A DNA stretch of 64,000 nucleotides from Lactonifactor longoviformis DSM 17459 (lineage in GTDB: Bacteria; Bacillota; Clostridia; Lachnospirales; Lachnospiraceae): NCBI RefSeq assembly GCF_900129135.1, contig NZ_FQVI01000008.1, positions 1 to 64,000 of the forward strand, given 5' to 3'. Position 1 is the first letter of the stretch. Each line of letters begins with the position of its first letter. The position numbers and the translations under genes were made by a program. The notes below the pieces were generated by a model. It was given only the letters and a program-made list of their open reading frames with translations, was not told where the DNA came from and ran no database searches. Positions 20,471 through 29,362 of this stretch are shown here, piece by piece.

Positions 20471-20651
20471 GTTATATCAAAAATATTTATCCCCATTAAA
20501 GAGAACTCGTTGTCCTTATATACCTACCTGTTCTCAGTATGGATTAGAAGCAATTCAAAAATATGGTGCTGTTAAGGGATCTATGTTAGCTTGTTGGCGG
20601 ATCCTCAGGTGCAACCCCTTTTCTCATGGGGGATATGACCCGGTGCCGTAA
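20442..20651 (+). CDS. yidD: Membrane protein insertion efficiency factor YidD
   Basis: A 69-residue YidD protein. The family pattern Y-Q-x-x-x-SP with three conserved cysteines is seen in [24 protein letters not shown] and in [15 protein letters not shown]. It is thought to help YidC insert membrane proteins. The start at 20442 (MKTILIK) is preceded by AGGCAGGAA and lies inside the end of rnpA; the open frame further upstream is out of family. The next gene is yidC, as expected. Confidence 0.95.
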   Translation: MKTILIKMIRLYQKYLSPLKRTRCPYIPTCSQYGLEAIQKYGAVKGSMLACWRILRCNPFSHGGYDPVP

Positions 20652-20714
20652 AGGTAAGGATGAGTTATCCTAAGAAGCGATAACGGCGAGTAGTCGGTTA
20701 AGGAGGAAATTGTT

Positions 20715-22019
20715 TTGAGTATTTTATTGACAAAGAGTACAATGCCCATTATCAAATGGTTTGCAGATATTCTGGGACTTTTGATGAATGCTATTTATAG
20801 CCTGGGTGTTACAAATATCGGTCTTTGTATTATCTTATTCACATTAGTAATTTATACCTTAATGACGCCCCTGCAGATCAAACAGCAGAAGTTTTCCAGG
20901 CTGAATGCAGTTATGGCGCCAGAGTTACAGAAGATTCAGAAGAAATATCAGAATAAAAAAGATCAGGTGTCTATGCAGAAGATGCAGGAAGAGACCAGTA
21001 TGGTTTATCAGAAATACGGCGTATCCCCTACCGGAAGCTGTCTGCAGTTAGTGATTCAGATGCCGATACTGTTTGCATTATATCAGGTTATCTATAAGAT
21101 TCCGGGTTATGTGACAGGGATCAAAGCTACTTTTGACGGGGTAATCACTCAGATTATGGGTGTTGGCGGGTATACGGATATACTTCAGACATTTCTGGAT
21201 GACGAGAAGATTAAGACTGTCCGCCTGATTTTGGATAATGGAAAAGCAACCAAGGATTCGATTATTGATTTATTATATAATCTTTCCCCAACCCAGTGGG
21301 ACAAACTGTCAGAGATTGGAAAGTTTTCCGGATTTTCAGATACCATTGCCAGTACAGCTGATAAGCTGTCACCCATGCAGAATTTCCTGGGTCTGAATAT
21401 CGCAGATAACCCATTATCTGTTATAAAGTCAAGTTTTGTTTCACATCAATATATTTTACTTGTTGGAGCTATATTAATCCCTGTTTTGGCATGGCTGACA
21501 CAGGTTCTGAATATTAAGCTTTCTATGGCTTTTAACAATAGCAACAAGGGTGATGATAAGAATAAGCAGGCTACACAGATGGAAGCAACCATGAAAAGTA
21601 TGAATACTTTTATGCCTCTGTTTTCTGCTGTTATGTGTTTTACATTCCCTGTTGGTATTGGTATCTACTGGATCGCCGGTGCGGTCATCCGTAGTGTACA
21701 GCAGTTTGTAATCAATAAGCTGCTGGAGAAGGAAGACATGGACGAGCTTGTTAAGAAGAATCTGGAGAAGATGAATAAGAAGAGAGAGAAAGCCGGACTG
21801 CCTCCTCAGAAAATCTCTCAGCAGGCCAGAATGAATGTAAGGAATATTGAGGAGCCTAAGACAAAAGGAAAAACTCCGGAGGACCGGGAGCAGGCTGTGA
21901 AGAATTCCACGGATTATTATAAGAGAGCTGCGAATGCCAAGCCCGGCAGTATCGCGGCAAAAGCAAACATGGTAGCTCAGTTTGATGAAAAGAATAAGTC
22001 GAAGAACAAAAAACAGTAA
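20715..22019 (+). CDS. yidC: YidC/Oxa1 membrane protein insertase
   Basis: A 434-residue membrane insertase. The YidC core is seen as a membrane segment at about 20-45, then the cytoplasmic coiled-coil loop (QQKFSRLNAVMAPELQKIQKKY), then further segments at about 110-125, 245-265 and 300-330. A roughly 110-residue loop between segments and a lysine-rich cytoplasmic tail (KSKNKKQ) are present. No N-terminal lipobox is visible, unlike Bacillus SpoIIIJ. It starts with TTG at 20715, eight bases after AGGAGG. Confidence 0.94.
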   Translation: MSILLTKSTMPIIKWFADILGLLMNAIYSLGVTNIGLCIILFTLVIYTLMTPLQIKQQKFSRLNAVMAPELQKIQKKYQNKKDQVSMQKMQEETSMVYQKYGVSPTGSCLQLVIQMPILFALYQVIYKIPGYVTGIKATFDGVITQIMGVGGYTDILQTFLDDEKIKTVRLILDNGKATKDSIIDLLYNLSPTQWDKLSEIGKFSGFSDTIASTADKLSPMQNFLGLNIADNPLSVIKSSFVSHQYILLVGAILIPVLAWLTQVLNIKLSMAFNNSNKGDDKNKQATQMEATMKSMNTFMPLFSAVMCFTFPVGIGIYWIAGAVIRSVQQFVINKLLEKEDMDELVKKNLEKMNKKREKAGLPPQKISQQARMNVRNIEEPKTKGKTPEDREQAVKNSTDYYKRAANAKPGSIAAKANMVAQFDEKNKSKNKKQ

Positions 22020-22039
22020 ACAGGTAAGGGGGATTTGTC

Positions 22040-22870
22040 ATGGATTTCAAGGAATTCTCAGCAAAAACGGTAGATCAGGCGATTACCAATGCATGTCTTG
22101 AATTAGAAACTTCAAGTGAAAATCTTGAGATAGAAGTATTGGAACATGGAAGCTCAGGTTTTTTAGGATTCGGCAGTAAGCCGGCCAGGATTCGAGTGAG
22201 AAGGAAACCGGAGCAGGATCCTTTCATTGAGGAAGCTGCAGAGAAAAAGCCGGAAGTGAAAAAAGAAAAACCTGCAGAGAAGCCTGTGAAAGAAGTAAAA
22301 AAAGAAGCGAAGGCGGAACCAAAACCGGAGAAGAAATCTGAGCCTAAAGTGGAAAAGGCTGAGGTTAAGGCGGCAGAGGAACCCAAAATAGTGCAGAGAT
22401 CTCAGGAAGAAGTAGAAGACATTAAAAATGAGGCTAAAAAGTTCCTGGATGGTGTATTTCATGCCATGAATCTGGAAGTTGTCATTAAGATGGAATATCA
22501 TCAGGAAGAGGGAAATCTGGATATTGATTTTTCCGGCGATGATATGGGGATTCTTATCGGGAAAAGAGGACAGACTCTGGATTCCCTGCAGTATCTCACC
22601 AGCCTTGTAGTCAACAAGGGAAAACAAGGTTACATTCGTGTAAAACTTGATACAGAGAATTATAGAAGCCGCAGAAAAGAAACGCTTGAAAATCTTGCAA
22701 AGAGCATTGCCTATAAGGTGAGAAAGACAAGAAAAGCTGTTTCGCTGGAACCTATGAATCCTTATGAAAGACGTATCATTCATTCCGCACTTCAGGGAAA
22801 CCGTTATGTGGAGACCTATAGTGAGGGAAATGAACCTTACCGTCATGTTGTAGTGAAGCTTAAAAAATAA
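22040..22870 (+). CDS. khpB: RNA-binding protein KhpB (Jag/EloR)
   Basis: A 276-residue cytoplasmic RNA-binding protein: an N-terminal Jag domain (about 1-55, with GFLGFGSKPARI), a low-complexity Lys/Glu/Pro/Ala linker (about 65-125), a KH domain (GDDMGILIGKRGQTLDSLQ) and a C-terminal R3H domain (PYERRIIHSALQGN). With KhpA it controls cell elongation and division in Firmicutes. It lies 20 bases after yidC, in the conserved order. Confidence 0.95.
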   Translation: MDFKEFSAKTVDQAITNACLELETSSENLEIEVLEHGSSGFLGFGSKPARIRVRRKPEQDPFIEEAAEKKPEVKKEKPAEKPVKEVKKEAKAEPKPEKKSEPKVEKAEVKAAEEPKIVQRSQEEVEDIKNEAKKFLDGVFHAMNLEVVIKMEYHQEEGNLDIDFSGDDMGILIGKRGQTLDSLQYLTSLVVNKGKQGYIRVKLDTENYRSRRKETLENLAKSIAYKVRKTRKAVSLEPMNPYERRIIHSALQGNRYVETYSEGNEPYRHVVVKLKK

Positions 22871-22880
22871 TAAATAATAT

Positions 22881-22950
22881 AAAAGTTATTCTAGGTGAAA
22901 GCATGAATAACGCGTGCAGACGTGTGCTTTCTCCCGGGGTAACTTTTTTT
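22881..22950 (+). terminator. Terminator or attenuator between khpB and mnmE
   Basis: Outer stem AAAAGTTA (22881-22888) with TAACTTTT (22940-22947); inner stem GAAAGCA with TGCTTTC; then a run of seven T. It ends 25 bases before mnmE, so it may end the khpB transcript or attenuate mnmE. Confidence 0.6.
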
Positions 22951-22975
22951 ATATTAAAGTACAGGAGGAATAAAT

Positions 22976-24349
22976 ATGGCCGACACGATTGCTGCAATTG
23001 CTACCGCTATGAGCACATCGGGAATAGGAATTGTAAGGCTAAGCGGAGAGGATGCAAGAGAAATTGTCAGCAAAGTATACCGATCCAGGAGCGGGAAAAA
23101 GGATATCAGAGAGGTAAGATCGCACACCATACATTATGGTTTTATCTGTGACGGGGAGGAAACTATTGACGAGGTTTTGGTTATGGTAATGGACGGACCG
23201 TCCAGCTATACGGCTGAGAATACGGTGGAGATCGATTGTCACGGAGGCGTTCTGGCAATGAAACGGGTATTGGAGACGGTGATTAAATATGGAGCCAGAC
23301 CCGCAGAACCAGGTGAGTTTACGAAAAGAGCCTTCCTGAACGGAAGAATTGATCTTTCCCAGGCGGAGGCAGTGATAGATGTGATTTCAGCCAAGAGTGA
23401 ATATGCTCTGAAAAGCTCAGTAAGTCAGCTGAAGGGGGCTGTTCTTAAGATCATAAAAGAGATCAGAGAGAAGATTATCTATCACATTGCATATATTGAA
23501 TCTGCTCTGGATGATCCGGAACATATAGCAATAGACGGATATGGGGAAGAATTGATGAAAGAGCTGCAGCCGTTAAAGAAACAGGTGGAAAAGCTTCTGC
23601 AGTCCTCAGATGAAGGGAAAATGATGAAGGAGGGCATAAAGACAGTTATTGTAGGAAAGCCTAATGCCGGAAAATCCTCCCTTCTGAATCTTCTTGTGGG
23701 GGAAGAGAGAGCGATTGTTACAGATATTGCAGGTACTACCAGAGATATTCTGGAAGAGACAATTATACTTCACGGCATTTCCCTTTGTATGATTGATACC
23801 GCGGGGATAAGAGATACAAAGGATGTGGTGGAACAGATCGGGGTAGGCAGGGCGAAGAAATACGCAAAAGATGCGGACTTGATTCTCTATGTAGTGGATT
23901 CTTCGATACCTTTGGATGAAAATGACGATGAGATTATAGGGATGCTTCAGGATAAAAAAGCAATTGTGCTTCTGAATAAGACAGATTTGTCTATGAAGGT
24001 GTCCGAGAAGGAGTTAAAGAAGAGGCTGAACCAGCCTGTGGTAGAAATATCTGCCAAGGAAGAGAAGGGGATTGATGTGCTGGAACAGGTCATCAAGGAC
24101 ATGTTCTTTCAGGGGGAAATATCTTTTAACGATGAAGTGTATATTACCAATGTACGCCATAGAACTGCTCTTTTTGAAACTATGGAAAGCCTGACTATGG
24201 TGGAACAGAGTATATCTATGGGTATGCCTGAGGATTTTTATTCCATTGATTTAATGAACGCGTATGAAGCCCTGGGTAGTATTATCGGTGAATCTGTGGG
24301 CGAAGATCTGGTAAATGAAATTTTCAGCAAATTCTGTACAGGAAAGTAG
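22976..24349 (+). CDS. mnmE: tRNA modification GTPase MnmE
   Basis: A 457-residue GTPase that with MnmG installs the carboxymethylaminomethyl group on wobble uridine 34. It has an N-terminal folate-binding domain (GIGIVRLSGEDA), a helical domain, an inserted G domain with the G1 loop GKPNAGKSSLLN, G3 DTAGIRDT and G4 NKTD, and the C-terminal FCTGK motif with the catalytic Cys. The ATG follows AGGAGGAATAAAT. mnmG follows after 18 bases. Confidence 0.97.
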   Translation: MADTIAAIATAMSTSGIGIVRLSGEDAREIVSKVYRSRSGKKDIREVRSHTIHYGFICDGEETIDEVLVMVMDGPSSYTAENTVEIDCHGGVLAMKRVLETVIKYGARPAEPGEFTKRAFLNGRIDLSQAEAVIDVISAKSEYALKSSVSQLKGAVLKIIKEIREKIIYHIAYIESALDDPEHIAIDGYGEELMKELQPLKKQVEKLLQSSDEGKMMKEGIKTVIVGKPNAGKSSLLNLLVGEERAIVTDIAGTTRDILEETIILHGISLCMIDTAGIRDTKDVVEQIGVGRAKKYAKDADLILYVVDSSIPLDENDDEIIGMLQDKKAIVLLNKTDLSMKVSEKELKKRLNQPVVEISAKEEKGIDVLEQVIKDMFFQGEISFNDEVYITNVRHRTALFETMESLTMVEQSISMGMPEDFYSIDLMNAYEALGSIIGESVGEDLVNEIFSKFCTGK

Positions 24350-24367
24350 AAACAGGAGCGATTAGGA

Positions 24368-26254
24368 ATGAATTCTTTAATAGAAAATTACGATGTTGTG
24401 GTAGTGGGAGCAGGGCATGCAGGATGTGAGGCTGCTTTGGCCAGTGCAAGGCTTGGGATGGAGACAATTATGTTTACTGTCAGTGTGGACAGTATTGCCC
24501 TTATGCCCTGTAATCCCAATATTGGAGGGAGCTCTAAGGGACATTTGGTGAGAGAGATTGATGCCCTGGGAGGAGAGATGGGAAAGAATATAGATAAGAC
24601 GTTTATTCAGTCTAAGATGCTGAATGTATCTAAAGGTCCTGCGGTACATTCTCTCCGGGCTCAGGCAGACAAGCAGAATTACAGCAAGACTATGAGAGAG
24701 GTTCTGGAACATACGGATCATCTGACAGTCAGGCAGGCAGAGGTTACAGAGCTTCTGGCCGGGGACGGGGCCATCCGGGGCGTTAAGACGTTTTCGGGGG
24801 CGTCTTATATGGCAAAAGCAGTGATTCTCTGTACAGGCACATATCTTAAGGCCAGATGTATCTATGGGGATGTGAGCAGCTATACAGGGCCTAACGGACT
24901 GCAGGCTGCCAATTATCTTACGGATTCTCTGAAAAAGCTGGGTGTGGAAATGTTTCGGTTTAAAACAGGAACTCCTGCCAGAATTGACGGCAGAAGCATC
25001 GACTATTCTCAAATGGAAGAGCAGTTCGGGGATGAAAAGGTGGTGCCGTTTTCTTTTTCCACGGATCCGGAGGATGTTCAGATAGAGCAGGTTTCCTGCT
25101 GGCTGACGTATACCAATGAGAAGACTCATGAAATTATAAAAGAAAATCTGGATCGCTCCCCTTTGTTTTCCGGGATGATAGAGGGTACCGGTCCCAGATA
25201 CTGCCCGTCTATAGAAGATAAGGTAGTAAAGTTTGCTGATAAAAACAGACATCAGGTATTTATAGAACCTGAAGGACTGTATACTACCGAAATGTATGTG
25301 GGAGGAATGTCCAGTTCTCTGCCTGAGGATGTTCAGCAGGCGATGTACCGGTCTGTAAAGGGGCTGGAAAACGCCAAAATAGTAAGAAATGCCTATGCGA
25401 TTGAATATGACTGTATTAATCCGAGACAGCTGAATCCTACTCTGGAGTTTAAGAATATAAAAGGTCTGTTCAGCGGGGGACAGTTTAACGGCAGTTCCGG
25501 GTATGAGGAAGCTGCTGCACAGGGATTAGTGGCAGGAATAAATGCTGCGTTAAAGATAAAGGGCCGGGAGATGATGGTTCTGGACAGATCAGAGTCCTAT
25601 ATCGGTGTGCTGATAGACGATCTGGTCACAAAGGAGAATCATGAGCCCTACCGTATGATGACAAGCAGGGCAGAATACAGACTTCTTCTCAGGCAGGACA
25701 ATGCGGATCTGAGGCTCCGTAAAAAGGGATTTGAGGCGGGTCTAATCGGACAGACAGAGTATGACAGGCTCGTGCTCAAGGAAGAGCAGATCGAGGCGGA
25801 AATCAAGCGTGCAGAGCATAGGAATATAGGCGCATCCAGAGAAGTGCAGGAATTATTGGAATCCTATGGAAGCACCCCTCTGAAAACAGGGACAACCCTG
25901 GCAGAATTAATACGAAGGCCTGAACTTTCTTATGAGCTTTTGGCTCCTGTTGATCCTGAAAGGCCCCAGCTGCCCAGGGACGTGGCAGAGCAGGTGAATA
26001 TTAATATTAAATATGACGGATACATCCGCAGGCAGTTAAAACAGGTAGAACAGTTTAAAAAGCTGGAATCAAAAAAGATACCGGAAGAAATTGATTATGA
26101 TACTGTCGGAGGACTTCGAATAGAAGCAAAACAGAAATTAAAGTTATACCGTCCTGTCTCTATCGGACAGGCATCCAGAATATCAGGAGTCTCACCGGCA
26201 GATATATCTGTCCTTTTAGTGTATTTGGAACAGTATAGATATCACAAGAGATGA
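24368..26254 (+). CDS. mnmG: tRNA uridine-5-carboxymethylaminomethyl modification enzyme MnmG
   Basis: A 628-residue FAD enzyme, partner of MnmE. The dinucleotide-binding motif [19 protein letters not shown] is at about 12-30; family blocks include [19 protein letters not shown] and [18 protein letters not shown]. The C-terminal helical domain that binds MnmE is complete and ends normally ([14 protein letters not shown]). The length is standard. Confidence 0.97.
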   Translation: MNSLIENYDVVVVGAGHAGCEAALASARLGMETIMFTVSVDSIALMPCNPNIGGSSKGHLVREIDALGGEMGKNIDKTFIQSKMLNVSKGPAVHSLRAQADKQNYSKTMREVLEHTDHLTVRQAEVTELLAGDGAIRGVKTFSGASYMAKAVILCTGTYLKARCIYGDVSSYTGPNGLQAANYLTDSLKKLGVEMFRFKTGTPARIDGRSIDYSQMEEQFGDEKVVPFSFSTDPEDVQIEQVSCWLTYTNEKTHEIIKENLDRSPLFSGMIEGTGPRYCPSIEDKVVKFADKNRHQVFIEPEGLYTTEMYVGGMSSSLPEDVQQAMYRSVKGLENAKIVRNAYAIEYDCINPRQLNPTLEFKNIKGLFSGGQFNGSSGYEEAAAQGLVAGINAALKIKGREMMVLDRSESYIGVLIDDLVTKENHEPYRMMTSRAEYRLLLRQDNADLRLRKKGFEAGLIGQTEYDRLVLKEEQIEAEIKRAEHRNIGASREVQELLESYGSTPLKTGTTLAELIRRPELSYELLAPVDPERPQLPRDVAEQVNINIKYDGYIRRQLKQVEQFKKLESKKIPEEIDYDTVGGLRIEAKQKLKLYRPVSIGQASRISGVSPADISVLLVYLEQYRYHKR

Positions 26255-26295
26255 TCCACTCGGCAGCATAAATTGGAGTGAGATGTCCACATCTG

Positions 26296-26324
26296 TGTGT
26301 ATAAAAAATTAATTATGTGGATAA
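26296..26324 (-). promoter_or_regulatory. Two DnaA boxes upstream of rsmG
   Basis: TGTGTATAA (26296-26304) and TGTGGATAA (26316-26324) are DnaA boxes on the minus strand, in the same orientation and exactly 20 bases apart. They lie in the mnmG-rsmG gap, about 6.7 kb from the origin. Confidence 0.6.
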
Positions 26325-26378
26325 CTCTTGTCTATTAAAGTAAATTTTGTGTAAAACAGTAAAGATCAGGAGAATACA

Positions 26379-27101
26379 ATGAATTATAATTTGTCAATAT
26401 TAGAGCAGTGCTGCAAAGAGTTTCATCTGGAATTATCTGAGAGGCAGAAGCAGCAGTTTATCCAATATTATGAACTTCTAGCTGAGTGGAATAAGGTAAT
26501 GAATCTAACTGGTATCACCCAGTGGGAAGAAGTTTTGTTAAAGCATTTTGCAGACAGTCTGTCTGTTACCAGGGTGATAGATTTGTCTCAGGCAGGGTCG
26601 CTGATTGATGTGGGTACGGGGGCCGGATTTCCGGGGATCCCCATAAAGATAGCATTCCCTCACATTAAGGTAACCCTCCTGGATTCTTTAAATAAAAGAA
26701 TTAATTTTTTGAATGAAGTCATCGGACAGCTAGGTCTGGAGGGGATAACGGCAGTACATGGCCGTGCGGAAGATATAGCCAGAAAGCCAGAGCACAGGGA
26801 TTCCTACGATGTAAGTGTATCCCGGGCTGTAGCAAATCTTGCATCCCTCACCGAATACTGTATGCCCTTTGTAAAACCCGGGGGATGCTTCATCTCCTAC
26901 AAGTCAGGAACTATTGAGGAAGAACTGGTACAGGCCCAAAAAGCCATAAAAACCCTGGGAGGCCGCCAGGATCCCCCTGCGACCTTCTCTCTGATGAACA
27001 GCGGCATCACCCGCTCTCTCATCAAAATTATAAAACAAACACCGACCCCCAGGAAATATCCCCGAAAAGCCGGGCTCCCAACCAGGGAGCCTATCATGTG
27101 A
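26379..27101 (+). CDS. rsmG: 16S rRNA (guanine527-N7)-methyltransferase RsmG
   Basis: A 240-residue SAM-dependent methyltransferase that modifies G527 of 16S rRNA. The SAM motif DVGTGAGFPGIPIKI is near residue 78, and family blocks LTGITQWEEVLLKHFADSL and SRAVANLASLTEYCMPFVKPGG are present. The C terminus ends in the usual PRKAGLPTREPI. Two DnaA boxes lie in the upstream gap, and a 252-bp palindromic element begins 83 bases downstream. Confidence 0.96.
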   Translation: MNYNLSILEQCCKEFHLELSERQKQQFIQYYELLAEWNKVMNLTGITQWEEVLLKHFADSLSVTRVIDLSQAGSLIDVGTGAGFPGIPIKIAFPHIKVTLLDSLNKRINFLNEVIGQLGLEGITAVHGRAEDIARKPEHRDSYDVSVSRAVANLASLTEYCMPFVKPGGCFISYKSGTIEEELVQAQKAIKTLGGRQDPPATFSLMNSGITRSLIKIIKQTPTPRKYPRKAGLPTREPIM

Positions 27102-27183
27102 TTCTATGAATACCATGAATGTACAAGATCTGTAAAATTTAATACTTTACCGCTATTTCTATACGTGAATTTTGTATCAGCCA

Positions 27184-27435
27184 GGAAAAGAACTGGGTCC
27201 CCTGGGATATTGAAGGCCATAGGAGGGGGGGAGGGCAGGTGTAGATGACTATGAGGTTAAGCGGAGCGAGCCGAAGATCCACTGCCGGCGATCATTTAGA
27301 AGCGAAGGCTATCCTGAGCTTCTTAGTGAGCGGCCAGGCAGTTAGCTGAGGCAAGCGCAGCCTCGAATGGTCATCTAGACCTGCCCTCCCCCCCTCCTAT
27401 GGCCTTCAATATCCCAGGGGACCCAGCTCTTTTCC
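27184..27435. repeat. 252-bp palindromic element
   Basis: The roughly 443-base gap after rsmG is dominated by two arms of about 65 bases, 27184-27250 and 27370-27435, that are nearly perfect reverse complements. The arms contain CTGGGTCCCCTGGGATATTG and the G-rich AGGAGGGGGGGAGGGCAGG; only isolated mismatches are seen. The roughly 120-base interior has its own pairing: GAGG/CCTC, ACTGCC/GGCAGT and TAGAAGC/GCTTCTTA. It could be a mobile palindromic element, a highly structured RNA, or a strong bidirectional terminator. There is no ORF in it and no obvious target duplication. Confidence 0.85.
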
Positions 27436-27544
27436 GTCCCCTCTGCACACAAACTTTTCACATAATTATCACAATTTTTCCTAATTTCTATCACACAATG
27501 AAAATAAAATTAAAAATGGCTAACAAATTAAAGGAGGGAAAATT

Positions 27545-28504
27545 TTGATAGAAGTAAGAAACCTGGTAAAAAAATATGGCCAGCAGACAGCGGTGGATCA
27601 CCTTAACTTTACGGTTGAACAGGGCAAGATCTACGGTTTCCTCGGACCAAACGGGGCCGGAAAGTCCACAACTATGAACATGATAACCGGCTATATTGCA
27701 TCCACAGAGGGTGAGGTCTACATTAATGGCCATAATATTCTTGAGGAACCTGAAAAGGCAAAAAAGTGTATAGGATATCTTCCGGAGATCCCCCCCATAT
27801 ATCCTGAAATGACGGTGTGGGAATATTTGTCCTTTGCCGCTGAACTGAAAAAAATCCCGAAGGGAGAACGGGAGAAGGCAATTTGCAATGTAATCTCACA
27901 GACAAAGATGGAAGATATGAATCACAGGCTGATAAGAAATCTCTCAAAAGGTTATAAGCAGCGTGTAGGACTGGCTCAGGCCCTGCTTGGGTATCCGGAG
28001 ATAATTATTCTGGATGAGCCTACGGTTGGACTGGATCCGAAACAGATCATAGAGATTCGTGATTTGATTAAAGGTTTGAGCAAGAGACATACAGTTATAT
28101 TAAGCTCACATATTTTATCGGAAGTAAGCGCTGTGTGCGATTATGTACTTATTATTGATCATGGAAAATTAGTGGCCAGCGATACGCCGGATAATCTAAG
28201 CAAACTGATGTTGGGCTCTAATTCTCTGGAACTTACTGTAAAAGGGCAGGAAGAAGATATCAGAAAGGCATTGGATCTCGTTGAGCACATAGAGGATGCG
28301 GTCTTTCATAATTCGCCCATAGAAAATGCACATGAAATAACCATAAAGACCACCGGACAGGAGGATATACGGGAAAATATTTTCTTTGCCCTTGCCGACG
28401 GAAAGTGTCCGATTCTAAAGATGCAGTCCACAAATATGTCACTGGAGGATGTATTCTTAAAATTGACAGACGACAAGGAGGAAGAGAATGTTAGCAGTTT
28501 ATAA
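27545..28504 (+). CDS. ABC transporter ATP-binding protein (GldA/Nos-type)
   Basis: A 319-residue ABC ATPase: Walker A GPNGAGKST (about 36-44), signature LSKGYKQR, Walker B IIILDEPTVGLDP and a C-terminal extension of about 100 residues typical of DUF4162-containing exporters. It starts with TTG at 27545 after AAAGGAGGG. It is the first of four tightly packed genes: ATPase, permease, GldG-like protein, DUF4340 protein. Its stop overlaps the permease start by 17 bases. The probable role is energising the permease next door; the cargo is unknown. Confidence 0.93.
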   Translation: MIEVRNLVKKYGQQTAVDHLNFTVEQGKIYGFLGPNGAGKSTTMNMITGYIASTEGEVYINGHNILEEPEKAKKCIGYLPEIPPIYPEMTVWEYLSFAAELKKIPKGEREKAICNVISQTKMEDMNHRLIRNLSKGYKQRVGLAQALLGYPEIIILDEPTVGLDPKQIIEIRDLIKGLSKRHTVILSSHILSEVSAVCDYVLIIDHGKLVASDTPDNLSKLMLGSNSLELTVKGQEEDIRKALDLVEHIEDAVFHNSPIENAHEITIKTTGQEDIRENIFFALADGKCPILKMQSTNMSLEDVFLKLTDDKEEENVSSL

Positions 28505-29351
28505 AAAGGAATTAAGGGGATATCTGACATCTATGATCGGGTATGTATTTATAGCATTTGTTCTGGCTATAGTTGGAGTGTATTTTACAGCCTATAACCT
28601 GACCTCGGCCTACCCTGAATTTGGCGTGACTTTAAGCGCAGTGAGCTTTGTATTTCTGATTATTACACCTGTACTTACCATGCGTATACTTGCTGAAGAG
28701 AAAAAACAAAGAACAGATCAGCTTTTGTTTACTGCTCCGGTGTCTGTATGGAAAATTGTATGCGGAAAATACCTGGGAATGGTAACTATATTATTTATAC
28801 CCATGGCTATTATATGTACCTATCCTTTGATTATGGGGAAATATGGAACAATATCTTATCCTATGGCATATACGGCAATTTTTGGCTTTTTTTTAATGGG
28901 ATGCGGGAATATTGCAGTTGGATTATTTCTCTCCTCCATAACAGAGAGTCAAATTATAGCAGCAGTCCTTACATTTGCAGTATTATTTATCTGTAATGTG
29001 ATACAGGGGATAGAGTCGTTTATAGCTCAGACAGCGTCGGCCTCTCTGATTTCTATTCTTATTATGGCGGTAATTCTCTGTCTGATCATTTACAGAATGA
29101 CAAAAGATACGTTAGTAACTATCATTGCCGGTTTAGTAATGGCAGGTACTGCAATTGGGCTATTTCTGTGGAAGTCTTCTTTATTTGAAGGGGCGATTCA
29201 GAAATTTATGGAGATATTCAATATAACAGGACATTTTGATGGCTTTGTTGGAGGTGTACTGGATATGTCCGGTATTGTCTATATGGTATCCATTATACTG
29301 ATTTTTGTGTTCCTCACTGTACAGTCTATACAGAAGAGACGCTGGAGTTAG
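28488..29351 (+). CDS. ABC-2 family permease (GldF-like)
   Basis: A 287-residue integral membrane protein with about six hydrophobic helices (about 15-40, 50-72, 100-120, 130-165, 170-205 and 255-280). A short N-terminal MLAVYKKELRGYLTSMIGYVF segment is typical of the ABC-2/GldF family. It pairs with the ATPase encoded just upstream (overlapping genes) and with the following GldG-like protein. The same trio occurs in Bacteroidetes gliding genes, but no gliding function should be assumed in a Firmicute. Confidence 0.9.
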   Translation: MLAVYKKELRGYLTSMIGYVFIAFVLAIVGVYFTAYNLTSAYPEFGVTLSAVSFVFLIITPVLTMRILAEEKKQRTDQLLFTAPVSVWKIVCGKYLGMVTILFIPMAIICTYPLIMGKYGTISYPMAYTAIFGFFLMGCGNIAVGLFLSSITESQIIAAVLTFAVLFICNVIQGIESFIAQTASASLISILIMAVILCLIIYRMTKDTLVTIIAGLVMAGTAIGLFLWKSSLFEGAIQKFMEIFNITGHFDGFVGGVLDMSGIVYMVSIILIFVFLTVQSIQKRRWS

Positions 29352-29362
29352 GGGGTGAAGGA

